Position numbers and translations under genes: made by a program. A stretch of 33,348 nt of DNA from an uncultured Lachnospiraceae bacterium (GTDB lineage: Bacteria > Bacillota > Clostridia > Lachnospirales > Lachnospiraceae), in assembly GCA_902773435.1 (NCBI GenBank), contig CACYEN010000050.1, positions 1 to 33,348 of the forward strand. The letters run 5' to 3'. Under the pieces are notes generated by a model. It was not told the origin of the DNA. It worked only from the letters and a program-made list of their open reading frames with translations, and made no database searches. Position 1 is the stretch's first letter. Each line of letters starts with the position of its first letter. Of this stretch, positions 1 to 7,166 are shown piece by piece.

Positions 1-84
1 CTTAAGGACGGAAAGCTCTACCTGGTCCCGAGGAAGTATCAGCACATCCAGGCGAAGAAGGCCGGGCTGGATTTTCCCGGCTGA
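1..84 (+). CDS. C-terminal end of an unidentified plus-strand protein (partial)
   Basis: The window opens in a plus-strand reading frame of 27 sense codons closed by TGA at 82-84. The tail is basic and contains LYLVPRKYQHIQAKKAG. Codon use is GC-rich like the rest of the window. It converges on the minus-strand small-peptide operon, with the hairpin at 121-146 between them. Too little is present to name a family, and no function is proposed. That it is coding rests only on the open frame at the very edge and on plausible amino-acid composition. Confidence 0.45.
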   Translation, partial: LKDGKLYLVPRKYQHIQAKKAGLDFPG

Positions 85-120
85 CCCTTCAGACGCCTTC
101 CGCCGCAGCGCCTGCCGGAC

Positions 121-146
121 AAAAAAAGAGCCCCTCTCCGGGGCTC
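121..146 (-). terminator. Rho-independent terminator of the small-peptide operon
   Basis: On the minus strand a 7-bp stem (GAGCCCC with GGGGCTC, five-base loop) is followed directly by a run of seven T. It lies about 45 bases after the stop of the 58-codon gene. The T-run is on the minus-strand side only, so it serves the minus-strand transcript; the hairpin may weakly stop the converging plus-strand gene too. Confidence 0.85.
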
Positions 147-192
147 CTTGCGCATCCGCATCTGTGACAGGCTTCAGGTGTGCATCTCTCCT

Positions 193-369
193 TTACTTGT
201 CTTCCTGCTTCTTCCCGACCGCGTCCGGGTTTCCGGCCGCGTTGACAAATTCAAGATCTTCAAGGCTCAGCACGCTGCTGTAGCGGCTCTCGGTGTCACT
301 GATCAGCGCCGCAAGCCTTTCATTGCCTGCAAACTTCTGGAAATCGAAAATATCCTTTAATCTGTTCAT
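193..369 (-). CDS. Small 58-residue protein with a double-glycine-leader-like motif
   Basis: I do not recognise a named family. The start at 369 is chosen because AGGAGG lies nine bases upstream; the ATG six bases earlier is too close to it. The protein begins MNRLKDIFDFQKF, is charged and probably helical, and carries LSLEDLEFVNAAG at residues 34-46 followed by a short polar tail of 12 residues. The motif resembles the LSxxELxxVxGG end of leaders cut by C39-peptidase ABC exporters, with AAG in place of GG, but the tail is short for a bacteriocin core. It is the second gene of a two-gene unit: the upstream 48-codon gene ends 14 bases before this start, and a terminator follows. Role is unknown; precursor or signalling peptide is inference only. 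No exporter or modifying enzyme is seen beside it. Confidence 0.7.
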   Translation of the reverse strand: MNRLKDIFDFQKFAGNERLAALISDTESRYSSVLSLEDLEFVNAAGNPDAVGKKQEDK

Positions 370-383
370 ACCCATCTCCCTCC

Positions 384-530
384 TCAATAAAATACCGGCC
401 CGGGTACCAGTGTGTCATTCTGCATCAGCGGAATGTCGTGTATCGCGCAGAAGCGGACCCCTCTGCTGTACTCAAGAAAACATCTTTTGAAATAGTCCCT
501 GATATATCTGAAGATCTTCATGGCGATCAT
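384..530 (-). CDS. Small 48-residue basic protein, first gene of the peptide operon
   Basis: The frame runs from ATG at 530 to TGA at 384-386, giving 48 residues. AAAGGAG sits four bases before the ATG. The N-terminal half is basic and amphipathic (MIAMKIFRYIRDYFKRCF); the C-terminal half holds a second cysteine (VRFCAIHDIPL) and ends LVPGPVFY. Its stop overlaps the region of the next gene's ribosome binding site, so the two are probably translationally coupled. There is no classical signal peptide. It was judged a gene from the binding site, the coupling and the shared terminator, not from homology. It could be a peptide precursor, an immunity or accessory peptide, or a regulatory leader peptide. 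Confidence 0.6.
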   Translation of the reverse strand: MIAMKIFRYIRDYFKRCFLEYSRGVRFCAIHDIPLMQNDTLVPGPVFY

Positions 531-545
531 TGTTCTCCTTTCCAT

Positions 546-593
546 CTGTCGTTCGCTTGTCTCGCGCCTTCACATTCATATACGAACAGACAG
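546..593 (-). promoter_or_regulatory. Stem-loop in the leader of the small-peptide operon
   Basis: The 583-593 and 546-555 arms are complementary over ten pairs (CTGTC plus GTTCG against CGAAC plus GACAG) with one bulged base. They enclose a loop of about 27 bases. The stem ends just before the ribosome binding site of the 48-codon gene, so it may affect translation or RNA stability. No known riboswitch class is recognised. Confidence 0.4.
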
Positions 594-606
594 TGCGCCG
601 TGGCTA

Positions 607-612
607 ATTATA
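607..612 (-). promoter_or_regulatory. Possible -10 box for the small-peptide operon
   Basis: The minus strand reads TATAAT here, in the most AT-rich stretch of the left end and about 77 bases upstream of the first small gene. No good -35 box is found 16-18 bases upstream, where there is a terminator stem. The call is weak. Confidence 0.3.
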
Positions 613-649
613 TTTATAAAAAAAATCCGAAGCCCTTCCGGGGATCGGA
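612..649 (-). terminator. Second terminator downstream of the GH13 gene (or attenuator)
   Basis: On the minus strand, outer arms TCCGA and TCGGA plus an inner CCC/GGG enclose a small loop. Eight T follow directly. It stands 32 bases beyond the stronger terminator at 681-713, so it is probably a back-up terminator for the long upstream operon. It would act as an attenuator if a promoter lies between the two. Confidence 0.65.
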
Positions 650-680
650 AATATAAGAAAAATCAAAGGAAATCCACAAT

Positions 681-713
681 AAAAAAGAGATGGCCGCGCG
701 GGCGGTCATCTCT
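681..713 (-). terminator. Strong terminator at the end of the GH13 gene
   Basis: Minus-strand AGAGATGACCGC and GCGGCCATCTCT pair with one mismatch around a four-base loop and are followed by six T. The upstream arm includes the last codons and stop of the GH13 gene. It ends the seven-gene run 706-10170. Confidence 0.88.
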
Positions 714-2391
714 GAGGAATCTCTTCCAGAATCACTCTTGCCTCGTAGGGCTGCAGCTTACCCGGCAGATGGCTGCCGTAGTTGGAGATCAGCTCCCTGC
801 CCTCAAGGCCGTCAAACAGGGTGCAGGCCGCGGGGTTCTCCGACCAGCTGCACGCCACCGTCATGACGCTGCCGTCAAGAATTCTCCTGTAGGCGTAGAC
901 GCAGGGGTCATCGGTGAGAAGCGCTTCGAACCTGCCGTAGACGACGACCGGGAGAGAATGCCTCAGGCCGATCAGTCTCCTGTAGTAATGGAACACCGAA
1001 TCCGGGTCAGCCATCTCCCGCTCCGCGTTGATCTCCGTGTAGTTCGGGTTCAGCCCGATCCAGGGGGTCCCTTCCGTGAATCCGGCGCCCGGCCCCGCGT
1101 TCCACTGCATCGGGGTCCTGGCGTTGTCCCGGCCAATCTCGCCGAAACACTTCAGCATCTCCGCGGAGGAGATGCTCCGCCTCTCTTCCACGTACTGCCG
1201 GTAGGCATTGATCTCCTCAACATCCCTGCAGTCGTCAATGCTCCCCCAGTCCCTGTTCGTCATGCCGAGCTCTTCTCCCTGATAGATGTAGGGAGTCCCC
1301 TTCATCATGTGGATGCAGGTCGCCAGCATCTTGGCAGAGAGGGCGCGCCACTTCTCGCTGTCATTTCCGTACCTTGAGACGCAGCGCGGCAGATCGTGGT
1401 TGTCGATGAAGAGGGCGTTCCAGGCCTTCCCCTCGGTCTCCGTCTGCCACCTGTTCAGGATCTCTCTCACTTCCGGAAGCGTCGGGGCATACGTGATCCA
1501 CTTCCCGGCCCTTCGGTCCCTCACGCGGGACTTCACGTGCTCGAACTGGAAGACCATATCGAGTTCCGTCCCGCCGCTGTTCGCGTACCTGAGGGCGTCG
1601 TCGATCTTTACCCTCGCGGCCTCCCCCACCGTCATGATGTCGTACCTCGAGAGAACGCGCCTGTTCATCTCCCGCAGGTACTCGTGGACCTCCGGCCGGT
1701 TGTAGACATAAGGCGTCATATCGCCGTAGATCCCGTCGGCGGATATCCCGTCCGGATACTCCGGATCCTTCGAGATCATGCTGATCGCGTCCATGCGGAA
1801 TCCGTCGATCCCCTTCCGGCACCACCACTCCATCATGTCGTAGACGGCCTCCCTCACCTCCGGGTTCGCCCAGTTGAGATCCGGCTGTTTTCTTGAAAAG
1901 CAGTGGAGGTAGTACATCCCGGTCGCCTCGTCCAGCTCCCAGGCAGAGCCGCTGAAGCAGGACTCCCAGTTGTTCGGCGCGCGGCCGTCCGCCGGCTCTC
2001 TCCAGATATAGAAGTCGCGGAAGGCGCTGTCCGCCGACTTCCGGCTCTCGACAAACCAGGGGTGCTCATCCGAGGTGTGGTTGACGACGAGGTCCATGAT
2101 GATCCGCATCCCGAGCTCGTGAGCCCCGGCGAGAAGCCGGTCAAAATCCTCCATGGTTCCGAACTCATCCATGATCTCCCTGTAATCGGAGATATCGTAG
2201 CCGTTGTCGTCATTCGGGGACCGGTAGACAGGCGAGAGCCAGATCACGTCGATCCCGAGCGTCCGGAGATAAGGCAGATGCTCCGTTATGCCGTTGAGAT
2301 CACCGATCCCGTCCCCGTTGGAATCCGCGAAGCTTCTCGGATAGATCTGGTAAACGACCGCTTCCTTCCACCAGGCTCTTCTCTCTTCCAT
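706..2391 (-). CDS. GH13 alpha-glucosidase (oligo-1,6-glucosidase/maltase type)
   Basis: This 561-residue protein is a cytoplasmic glycoside hydrolase of family 13 that releases glucose from short alpha-glucans. It begins with the typical WWKEAVVYQIYPRSF. DLVVNH is at 100-105 and QPDLNW at 169-174. GFRMDA has nucleophile D201, TVGEA has acid/base E257, and FIDNHD has D333 as transition-state stabiliser. A small beta C-domain ends the protein, and length is normal for the oligo-1,6-glucosidase/trehalose-6-phosphate hydrolase group. The residue after the nucleophile is Ala202; in characterised relatives, as I recall, Ala there favours alpha-1,4 and Val alpha-1,6 linkages, so maltase-like activity is inferred. 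There is no signal peptide. GGAGG lies five bases before the ATG, and the gene begins 12 bases after the xdhC-like stop, suggesting co-transcription. Confidence 0.93.
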   Translation of the reverse strand: MEERRAWWKEAVVYQIYPRSFADSNGDGIGDLNGITEHLPYLRTLGIDVIWLSPVYRSPNDDNGYDISDYREIMDEFGTMEDFDRLLAGAHELGMRIIMDLVVNHTSDEHPWFVESRKSADSAFRDFYIWREPADGRAPNNWESCFSGSAWELDEATGMYYLHCFSRKQPDLNWANPEVREAVYDMMEWWCRKGIDGFRMDAISMISKDPEYPDGISADGIYGDMTPYVYNRPEVHEYLREMNRRVLSRYDIMTVGEAARVKIDDALRYANSGGTELDMVFQFEHVKSRVRDRRAGKWITYAPTLPEVREILNRWQTETEGKAWNALFIDNHDLPRCVSRYGNDSEKWRALSAKMLATCIHMMKGTPYIYQGEELGMTNRDWGSIDDCRDVEEINAYRQYVEERRSISSAEMLKCFGEIGRDNARTPMQWNAGPGAGFTEGTPWIGLNPNYTEINAEREMADPDSVFHYYRRLIGLRHSLPVVVYGRFEALLTDDPCVYAYRRILDGSVMTVACSWSENPAACTLFDGLEGRELISNYGSHLPGKLQPYEARVILEEIPQR

Positions 2392-2403
2392 CCCATCCTC
2401 CGC

Positions 2404-3414
2404 TTAAGTATCCCCGATCCGCTCGAGGAAGACCTCCAGCACACCGCCGCAGACCATTCCGCCCGCAGCCGGGTCTTTGCCCGTCAGGTCGATGCTGCAC
2501 ACCTTCGTCCTCAGATCCGACTTCATCATCTCTCTCGCGGCTTCGATGATCCTGGCCTCAAAGATTCCCCCGCCGATCGTACCCGCGAAGGATCCGTCCT
2601 CCCTGACCACCATCCTGGCGCCCGGCTCCCTCGGGGCGGAGCCCTGTCTCCCGACGATGAGGGCGAGCACCTTGCTGCCCCCGGCGAGGAGTTCCCTCTC
2701 TATGTCGCCGGGAAGCTCGGAGATCCTGCTCTCCCGCGACACTCGGATGATCTCTGCAGCTACGGAGACGGCGATCTCCCCGGGCGTCTCCGCCCCGATG
2801 GAAAGTCCGATCGGCGCGTGCAGCCTGTCAAGCGCGGCGGGAGCCGCCCCCCGCCTGAGCATCAGTTCTTTTGCCGAGGCGATGCGGCCCCGGCTCCCCA
2901 TCATTCCCGCGTAGGCAAACCCGCGCGCCATGATCCGATCCAGGCACTCCAGGTCATAGGTGTGTTCCCGCGTCATGATGATGTAATACATATTCTGCTC
3001 ATCCGGAAGGCTGTCGAGAAGCTCGTCGAAGGGGCCGACAAGGACGTCGTCGGCTCCGGCTTCTTTCGCCTTCCCTGCGTAAAGAGGCCTGTCCTCAAGC
3101 ACCGTGATCTCAAATCCGAGATTTTTAAGAAGCTTTACGACTTCGAGCGCGACATGGCCGCCCCCGCAGACAACCGCCTTCTTTCTCCGTCCGATCGTCT
3201 CGCGGAAGACGCGCCCTCCTGAAGTCATCCCGATCACCGGAGCCGGATACACGCCGGCTTCCGGCGCGGCGTCCGCGGGGAAGCCCTCTTCCCTGAGGTA
3301 TTCCCTCCCGTCCAGGTAGATCGCGCGGCTCCCCGCGTTCTCCCCGTCGATGACGACACAGAAGCTGCATGTGCCGGGCCCCGCGGCAGCCTTTATCAGT
3401 TCCCTGTAAAACAT
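2404..3414 (-). CDS. XdhC/CoxI-family protein with permuted domain order
   Basis: XdhC proteins mature molybdenum hydroxylases such as xanthine dehydrogenase by handling and sulfurating the cofactor. This 336-residue protein has both family domains, but in reverse order from the usual. The NAD-type Rossmann domain comes first: VVCGGGHVAL at 81-90 and GMMGSRGR at 170-177. The XdhC_CoxI domain comes last: GSAPREPGARM at 258-268, GTIGGG at 278-283, and MVCGG at 320-324 with the cofactor-associated Cys322. No molybdenum hydroxylase subunit is in the window. The nearby selenium cluster makes a selenium-dependent hydroxylase elsewhere in the genome an attractive client, but that is inference. An AGGAGG lies farther upstream of the ATG than usual (about 15 bases). 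It lies between the FAA hydrolase (72-base gap) and the GH13 gene. Confidence 0.88.
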   Translation of the reverse strand: MFYRELIKAAAGPGTCSFCVVIDGENAGSRAIYLDGREYLREEGFPADAAPEAGVYPAPVIGMTSGGRVFRETIGRRKKAVVCGGGHVALEVVKLLKNLGFEITVLEDRPLYAGKAKEAGADDVLVGPFDELLDSLPDEQNMYYIIMTREHTYDLECLDRIMARGFAYAGMMGSRGRIASAKELMLRRGAAPAALDRLHAPIGLSIGAETPGEIAVSVAAEIIRVSRESRISELPGDIERELLAGGSKVLALIVGRQGSAPREPGARMVVREDGSFAGTIGGGIFEARIIEAAREMMKSDLRTKVCSIDLTGKDPAAGGMVCGGVLEVFLERIGDT

Positions 3415-3486
3415 ATGAATGCTCTTCTCCCTCCTGTTTCCACCGGTCTTCGCCCGGAATGCTGTGAGCGGGCGCTGACCGGAGCT

Positions 3487-4329
3487 TCACCTGACCGGAT
3501 TCTCAAGCTCCCCGATCCCCTCTATCCTGCAGGTGACGACGTCGCCGGATTTCAGGAAGCAGGGGGGCTTCATCCCCATCCCCACTCCCGACGGGGTCCC
3601 GGTCGCTATGATCGTGCCCGCCTTCAGCGTCATCCCCTCGGACAGCATCGCGATAATCTCGGCGATCCCGGTGATCAGGCAGTCCGTGTTCGAATCCTGG
3701 CGGACCTCCCCGTTCACCAGGCAGCTGATCGGAAGCGCCGGCGGAAACGCGAACTCGTCCGCGGTCACAATGCAGGGGCCCATCGGCGTAAAGCCGTCAA
3801 GGCTCTTCCCGAAATACCACTGCCTGTGCCTCGTCTGCAGGTTTCTCGCGCTCACGTCGTTGACGATCGTGTACCCGAAGATGTAATCCCGGGCTTCGCC
3901 GGCCTTTACGTTCCGGGCGTCCTTCCCTATGACGACGCCGAGCTCGCACTCGTAGTCCAGCGAGTCGACAAGTCCCTCATAGGACGGGATCTCCGCGCCG
4001 GGCCCCTGCGAGTAATTCACCCGCTTCGAGAAAAAGATCGGGTACGGTCTCTCCCCGCCGAACGCCTCCTTCGAGAAGCGCCCCGCCTCCACGGCATGCG
4101 CCGCGTAATTGATCCCGAGACAGAGCACATCCTGCAGGGGCCTGGGGACCGGCGAGAGGATCACGGCATCCTCACCTGCCTCCGGCGCCCCTTCCGGAAT
4201 AGACGGGACCCCGCCCGCCCTGATCAGCTCGTTCATATCCGCAAACCGGTCCAGCACAAAGAGGGGGCCGCTGCCGTCGCGGGCAGCGGTTTTCTCAGTC
4301 CCGTTCTCGAGAATAGTGAAATATCTCAT
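3487..4329 (-). CDS. Fumarylacetoacetate hydrolase (FAH) family protein
   Basis: A 280-residue cytoplasmic enzyme of the FAH superfamily, which cleaves or rearranges acyl-pyruvate and 2-oxo acid substrates with a divalent metal. Visible landmarks are LGINYAAHA at 71-79 and DYECELGVVIG at 125-135, with metal-binding E127 and E129. NDVSARN at 157-163 supplies Asp158, and GKSLDGFTPMGP follows at 174-185. IATGTPSGVGMG near the C-terminus is the usual glycine-rich closing motif. The substrate cannot be told from sequence: fumarylpyruvate hydrolase, acylpyruvase and oxaloacetate tautomerase are possible. It lies 46 bases after the CAP/LRR gene and before the xdhC-like gene in the same direction; no aromatic degradation genes are nearby. 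Confidence 0.9.
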   Translation of the reverse strand: MRYFTILENGTEKTAARDGSGPLFVLDRFADMNELIRAGGVPSIPEGAPEAGEDAVILSPVPRPLQDVLCLGINYAAHAVEAGRFSKEAFGGERPYPIFFSKRVNYSQGPGAEIPSYEGLVDSLDYECELGVVIGKDARNVKAGEARDYIFGYTIVNDVSARNLQTRHRQWYFGKSLDGFTPMGPCIVTADEFAFPPALPISCLVNGEVRQDSNTDCLITGIAEIIAMLSEGMTLKAGTIIATGTPSGVGMGMKPPCFLKSGDVVTCRIEGIGELENPVR

Positions 4330-4375
4330 TCTTCCGCTGTCTCCCTTTCAGAACAGTATTTCTCATACTTCCCGC

Positions 4376-6277
4376 TCACGCGGCCTTTTTGACCACCGCG
4401 TCGTGATTTCCCCTCGTCCGGATGATGTAGCGGTAGGCCGCGACTTTCGATTCCGGGACGTAGTAGACCGCCTTCGCGCTGTTTCCGGCAAATGCCTCGC
4501 CGGCGACTTCGCTCTGCTTCAGCAGGAGGCTTCTGACCGTAAAGGATGAGAGCGCCTTCGCGTTGTAGAAAGCCCGCCGCCCGACGGTCCTTATGCCGGT
4601 TCCGATCACGACCTTCTTCAGGGCCGGCATATTGCAGAAGGCGTACGCGCCGATCACGGCGACGTTGTCGCCGACGGAGACGGACGCTGCCTTCTTATTG
4701 CCCTCAAGGGCCCTCGCCGCCACGGACGTAACCTTATAGTTCACGCCTGCATACCTGACCCTGACCGGGATTGTCACGCTGGTCAGGGTCGTGTCTTTCA
4801 CCTTCTCGAAGCTGACCTCGGCGGTTCCGCTGGCACCGGCCTTCGTGATTTTGTAGACATTTCCCGACACGGTCATGGACGTGCCGACACTGCGATACCG
4901 GATCCTGAATGTCCCCGTCAGGGTTCCCTTGTAGTCTCCCTTTCCCGTGACGGTGAGCGAAGCCGTCCCGGTCTTCACATTGTTCGCGTAGCTGACGGTG
5001 TAGTCGGTTCCGGCAGCGGGCACCGGGGCGCCGCTGACGGAGGACACAAGCGTGAAGGACGGCTTCACCTCGCTCCCGGTGTAGTACCTGGCGCTGATCG
5101 CCGGCACGCTGTAGCCCCCGTCCGCAAGGTCGAGACGCGCGATGGTAAATGTCCCCTCGGCGCTTCCCGCGTAATTCCCCCTGCCCTTTACCGTGACCTT
5201 CCCCTTGCCGGCATGGACATTGTTTGCGTAAGTCAGCGTGTAGTCCGTGCCGCTTGTGAGGGTCTTTCCGCCGAGCACAACTTTCGCGGCCGGCTTGCGG
5301 GCGGACCCGTTGAAGTAACAGTTGGAGACGGTGACGTCTGCCGAGGCGAGGGACGCGGCCTTCACCGTGACCGGGATCCAGATCGCGTCATCGCCGAGCG
5401 ATGCCTTGAGGTTCGTGCTTCCCGCCTTGTTCCCCTTCACTTTTCCCCCGCTGAGCGAGGCGACGGCGGTGTTGCCGGATTTCCATGTCGGGGAGACGAT
5501 CGCGTTGACGGGGTTCCAGGATGATCCGCCTTCATTTTTCACTTCACACCTGCGGACGACGGCGGGGAGAGCCGCCGTCTTCCCGTAGGTGACGGTCATC
5601 GACTCGGTCCCGTCCTCCGTCAGGAGGCCTCCCTGCCAGGTGATCGAAGATTCCGCCACGCTGACCGTCACCGTCTCTTTTGAGTCATTGGCCGCCGTCG
5701 AGCCGGAATGGCCGGCGTCCCCGAACTCCTGCACCCAGAAATGTGTCCCGCCGAGGACGACGTGGCCGATGCCGATCGATGTATACCGGCTGTCAAGCAT
5801 ATTCCTGCGGTGCCCCTGGCCGCTGTAATTGCGGTCGTCCTCCCGCCACTGGACGAACGTGTCCTCGTAGGAAGCGGATCCGAGCGCGAGATTCTCTCCG
5901 CACCTGGAGCCGTAGACATTGTTCGACGTTCCCCAGCCGCCCGCGGAAAAACAGCTCTGGCCGTCCGGCCTCGTGTGGCTGAACACGACCGCGGCTTCCA
6001 CGGCCCTTAGCATCGCGACCTTCTCGAGCTCATAGTCGTAGGTCAGCTTCTGCAGATTTCTGTAGTCATCCCTGTTTACGCTGCCGTCCATGTCATATGC
6101 CCAGGCGTCGCTCCCCGTCCTGAAAGTATTGATCAGGCCCAGCATCTTTCTCGCGTTCGTCTGGCCGTAGGTCACCTCGACCCGGATCTCGGTCAGCGGC
6201 AGAGTGTCCGCGGACAGGATTCCCACAGAGGCAAGTATCATAAAGGCCGTCAGAATCGGCAGCATCACTCTCTTCAT
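4376..6277 (-). CDS. Secreted CAP-domain protein with Ig-like and BspA-type leucine-rich repeats
   Basis: This 633-residue protein starts with a signal peptide (basic MKR, then a hydrophobic stretch to about residue 23). A CAP/SCP/PR1 domain follows, recognised by VFSHTRPDG, CGENLALG and GHRRNMLDSRYTSIGIG. Next comes a Big-2-like segment (SGNTAVASLSGGKVKGNKAG). Two repeats of about 80 residues share TDYTxxYANNV and KGxGxYxG cores. A BspA/LRR_5 region follows, with VAVIGAYAFCNMPALKKV and a second copy. It ends in a short basic tail with no LPXTG or clear anchor. Such proteins are exported and may bind the wall or host surfaces; this one's role is unknown. Its ATG overlaps the stop of the AroE-like gene by four bases (ATGA), implying translational coupling, which is odd for a secreted protein behind a metabolic enzyme. 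Confidence 0.9.
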   Translation of the reverse strand: MKRVMLPILTAFMILASVGILSADTLPLTEIRVEVTYGQTNARKMLGLINTFRTGSDAWAYDMDGSVNRDDYRNLQKLTYDYELEKVAMLRAVEAAVVFSHTRPDGQSCFSAGGWGTSNNVYGSRCGENLALGSASYEDTFVQWREDDRNYSGQGHRRNMLDSRYTSIGIGHVVLGGTHFWVQEFGDAGHSGSTAANDSKETVTVSVAESSITWQGGLLTEDGTESMTVTYGKTAALPAVVRRCEVKNEGGSSWNPVNAIVSPTWKSGNTAVASLSGGKVKGNKAGSTNLKASLGDDAIWIPVTVKAASLASADVTVSNCYFNGSARKPAAKVVLGGKTLTSGTDYTLTYANNVHAGKGKVTVKGRGNYAGSAEGTFTIARLDLADGGYSVPAISARYYTGSEVKPSFTLVSSVSGAPVPAAGTDYTVSYANNVKTGTASLTVTGKGDYKGTLTGTFRIRYRSVGTSMTVSGNVYKITKAGASGTAEVSFEKVKDTTLTSVTIPVRVRYAGVNYKVTSVAARALEGNKKAASVSVGDNVAVIGAYAFCNMPALKKVVIGTGIRTVGRRAFYNAKALSSFTVRSLLLKQSEVAGEAFAGNSAKAVYYVPESKVAAYRYIIRTRGNHDAVVKKAA

Positions 6278-7143
6278 AACCCGAACTCCTCTCTCAGCTT
6301 CTCCTCCATGATCCTAAGCGGCGCCTCCTCCCCCGTCCAGAGCGTGAAGTTTCTCGCGCCCTGGCAGGCGAGCATCCCGAGCCCGCTCACCGTCTTCGCC
6401 CCCCGCTTCCCCGCCTCCTTAAGGAACAGCGTGTCGGCGGGATTGAACACCACGTCGCACACGGTCATGGACGGCAGGACCGTATCGTAATTGATCTCCG
6501 GCATCTCCCCGTCGAGCGGCGCGAGTCCGACCGGCGTCGCGTTGACGAGGATATCCGTATCCCCCGGGACATCGATTCCGCCCGCCCAGGGCAGATACTC
6601 CGCCTCCGCGCCGGTCTTCTCATTCACGAGGGCGGCGAGCTCCCGGCCGCGCCCCTCGTCCCTGTTGACGACGGTGATGCGGGATGCTCCCGCCAGGGCG
6701 CACTCCACGGCGATCGCCCTCGCGGCGCCGCCCGCCCCGAGGACCACGATCTTCTTTCCCTCAAGGACCCCGCCGGCGCGGAGCAGGGCCTCCACGAAGC
6801 CCTTGCCGTCCGTGTTCTCCCCGAACAGGGTGCCGTCCTCCCGGACGACGACGGTATTGACCGCGCCGATCACCTCCGCCGCCACGGAGAGCTCGTCGAG
6901 CCAGGGAATCACATTGAGCTTGTGGGGCATCGTCAGGTTCACGCCCCTCATGTGGAGCGCGCGGACCGCCCGCATGGCATCGGGAAATCCCTCCGGCGTG
7001 ACCTTCATCGTGATGTAGCGGAAATTCAGACCGCGCGCGGCATAGGCCGCCTCCTCCATCACCCCGGTCGGGTTGTCGTCGACAGGGTCGCCGAAGACCC
7101 CTGTGAGTTCCGCCCTGTAGTTCTTCTTCTCCTTCGATTCCAA
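6274..7143 (-). CDS. Shikimate dehydrogenase-family (AroE-like) oxidoreductase
   Basis: A 289-residue NAD(P)-dependent enzyme of the shikimate/quinate dehydrogenase family. The start is taken as TTG at 7143, seven bases after AGGAGG. A GTG at 7170 overlaps the preceding stop but lacks that spacing. Catalytic Lys75 (NLTMPHK) and Asp112 (ENTDGKG) are present, as is the nucleotide loop LGAGGAAR at 135-142. GLGMLACQGARNFTLWTG near the end also matches the family. The N-terminal substrate motif of true AroE (SxS of HSLSP) is absent: the segment reads GDPVDDNPTGVM at 18-29. It is therefore probably a paralogue acting on another hydroxy-cyclohexene carboxylate or a related acid. No other shikimate-pathway gene is beside it; neighbours are the hydrogenase-like gene and the CAP/LRR gene. 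Confidence 0.87.
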   Translation of the reverse strand: MESKEKKNYRAELTGVFGDPVDDNPTGVMEEAAYAARGLNFRYITMKVTPEGFPDAMRAVRALHMRGVNLTMPHKLNVIPWLDELSVAAEVIGAVNTVVVREDGTLFGENTDGKGFVEALLRAGGVLEGKKIVVLGAGGAARAIAVECALAGASRITVVNRDEGRGRELAALVNEKTGAEAEYLPWAGGIDVPGDTDILVNATPVGLAPLDGEMPEINYDTVLPSMTVCDVVFNPADTLFLKEAGKRGAKTVSGLGMLACQGARNFTLWTGEEAPLRIMEEKLREEFGL

Positions 7144-7166
7144 GATCACACCTCCTGACTGATCTC

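Noticed and set aside
472..579. A 35-residue frame overlapping the first small gene in another frame
   Set aside because: There is no ribosome binding site before its ATG, and it overlaps the better supported 48-codon frame.
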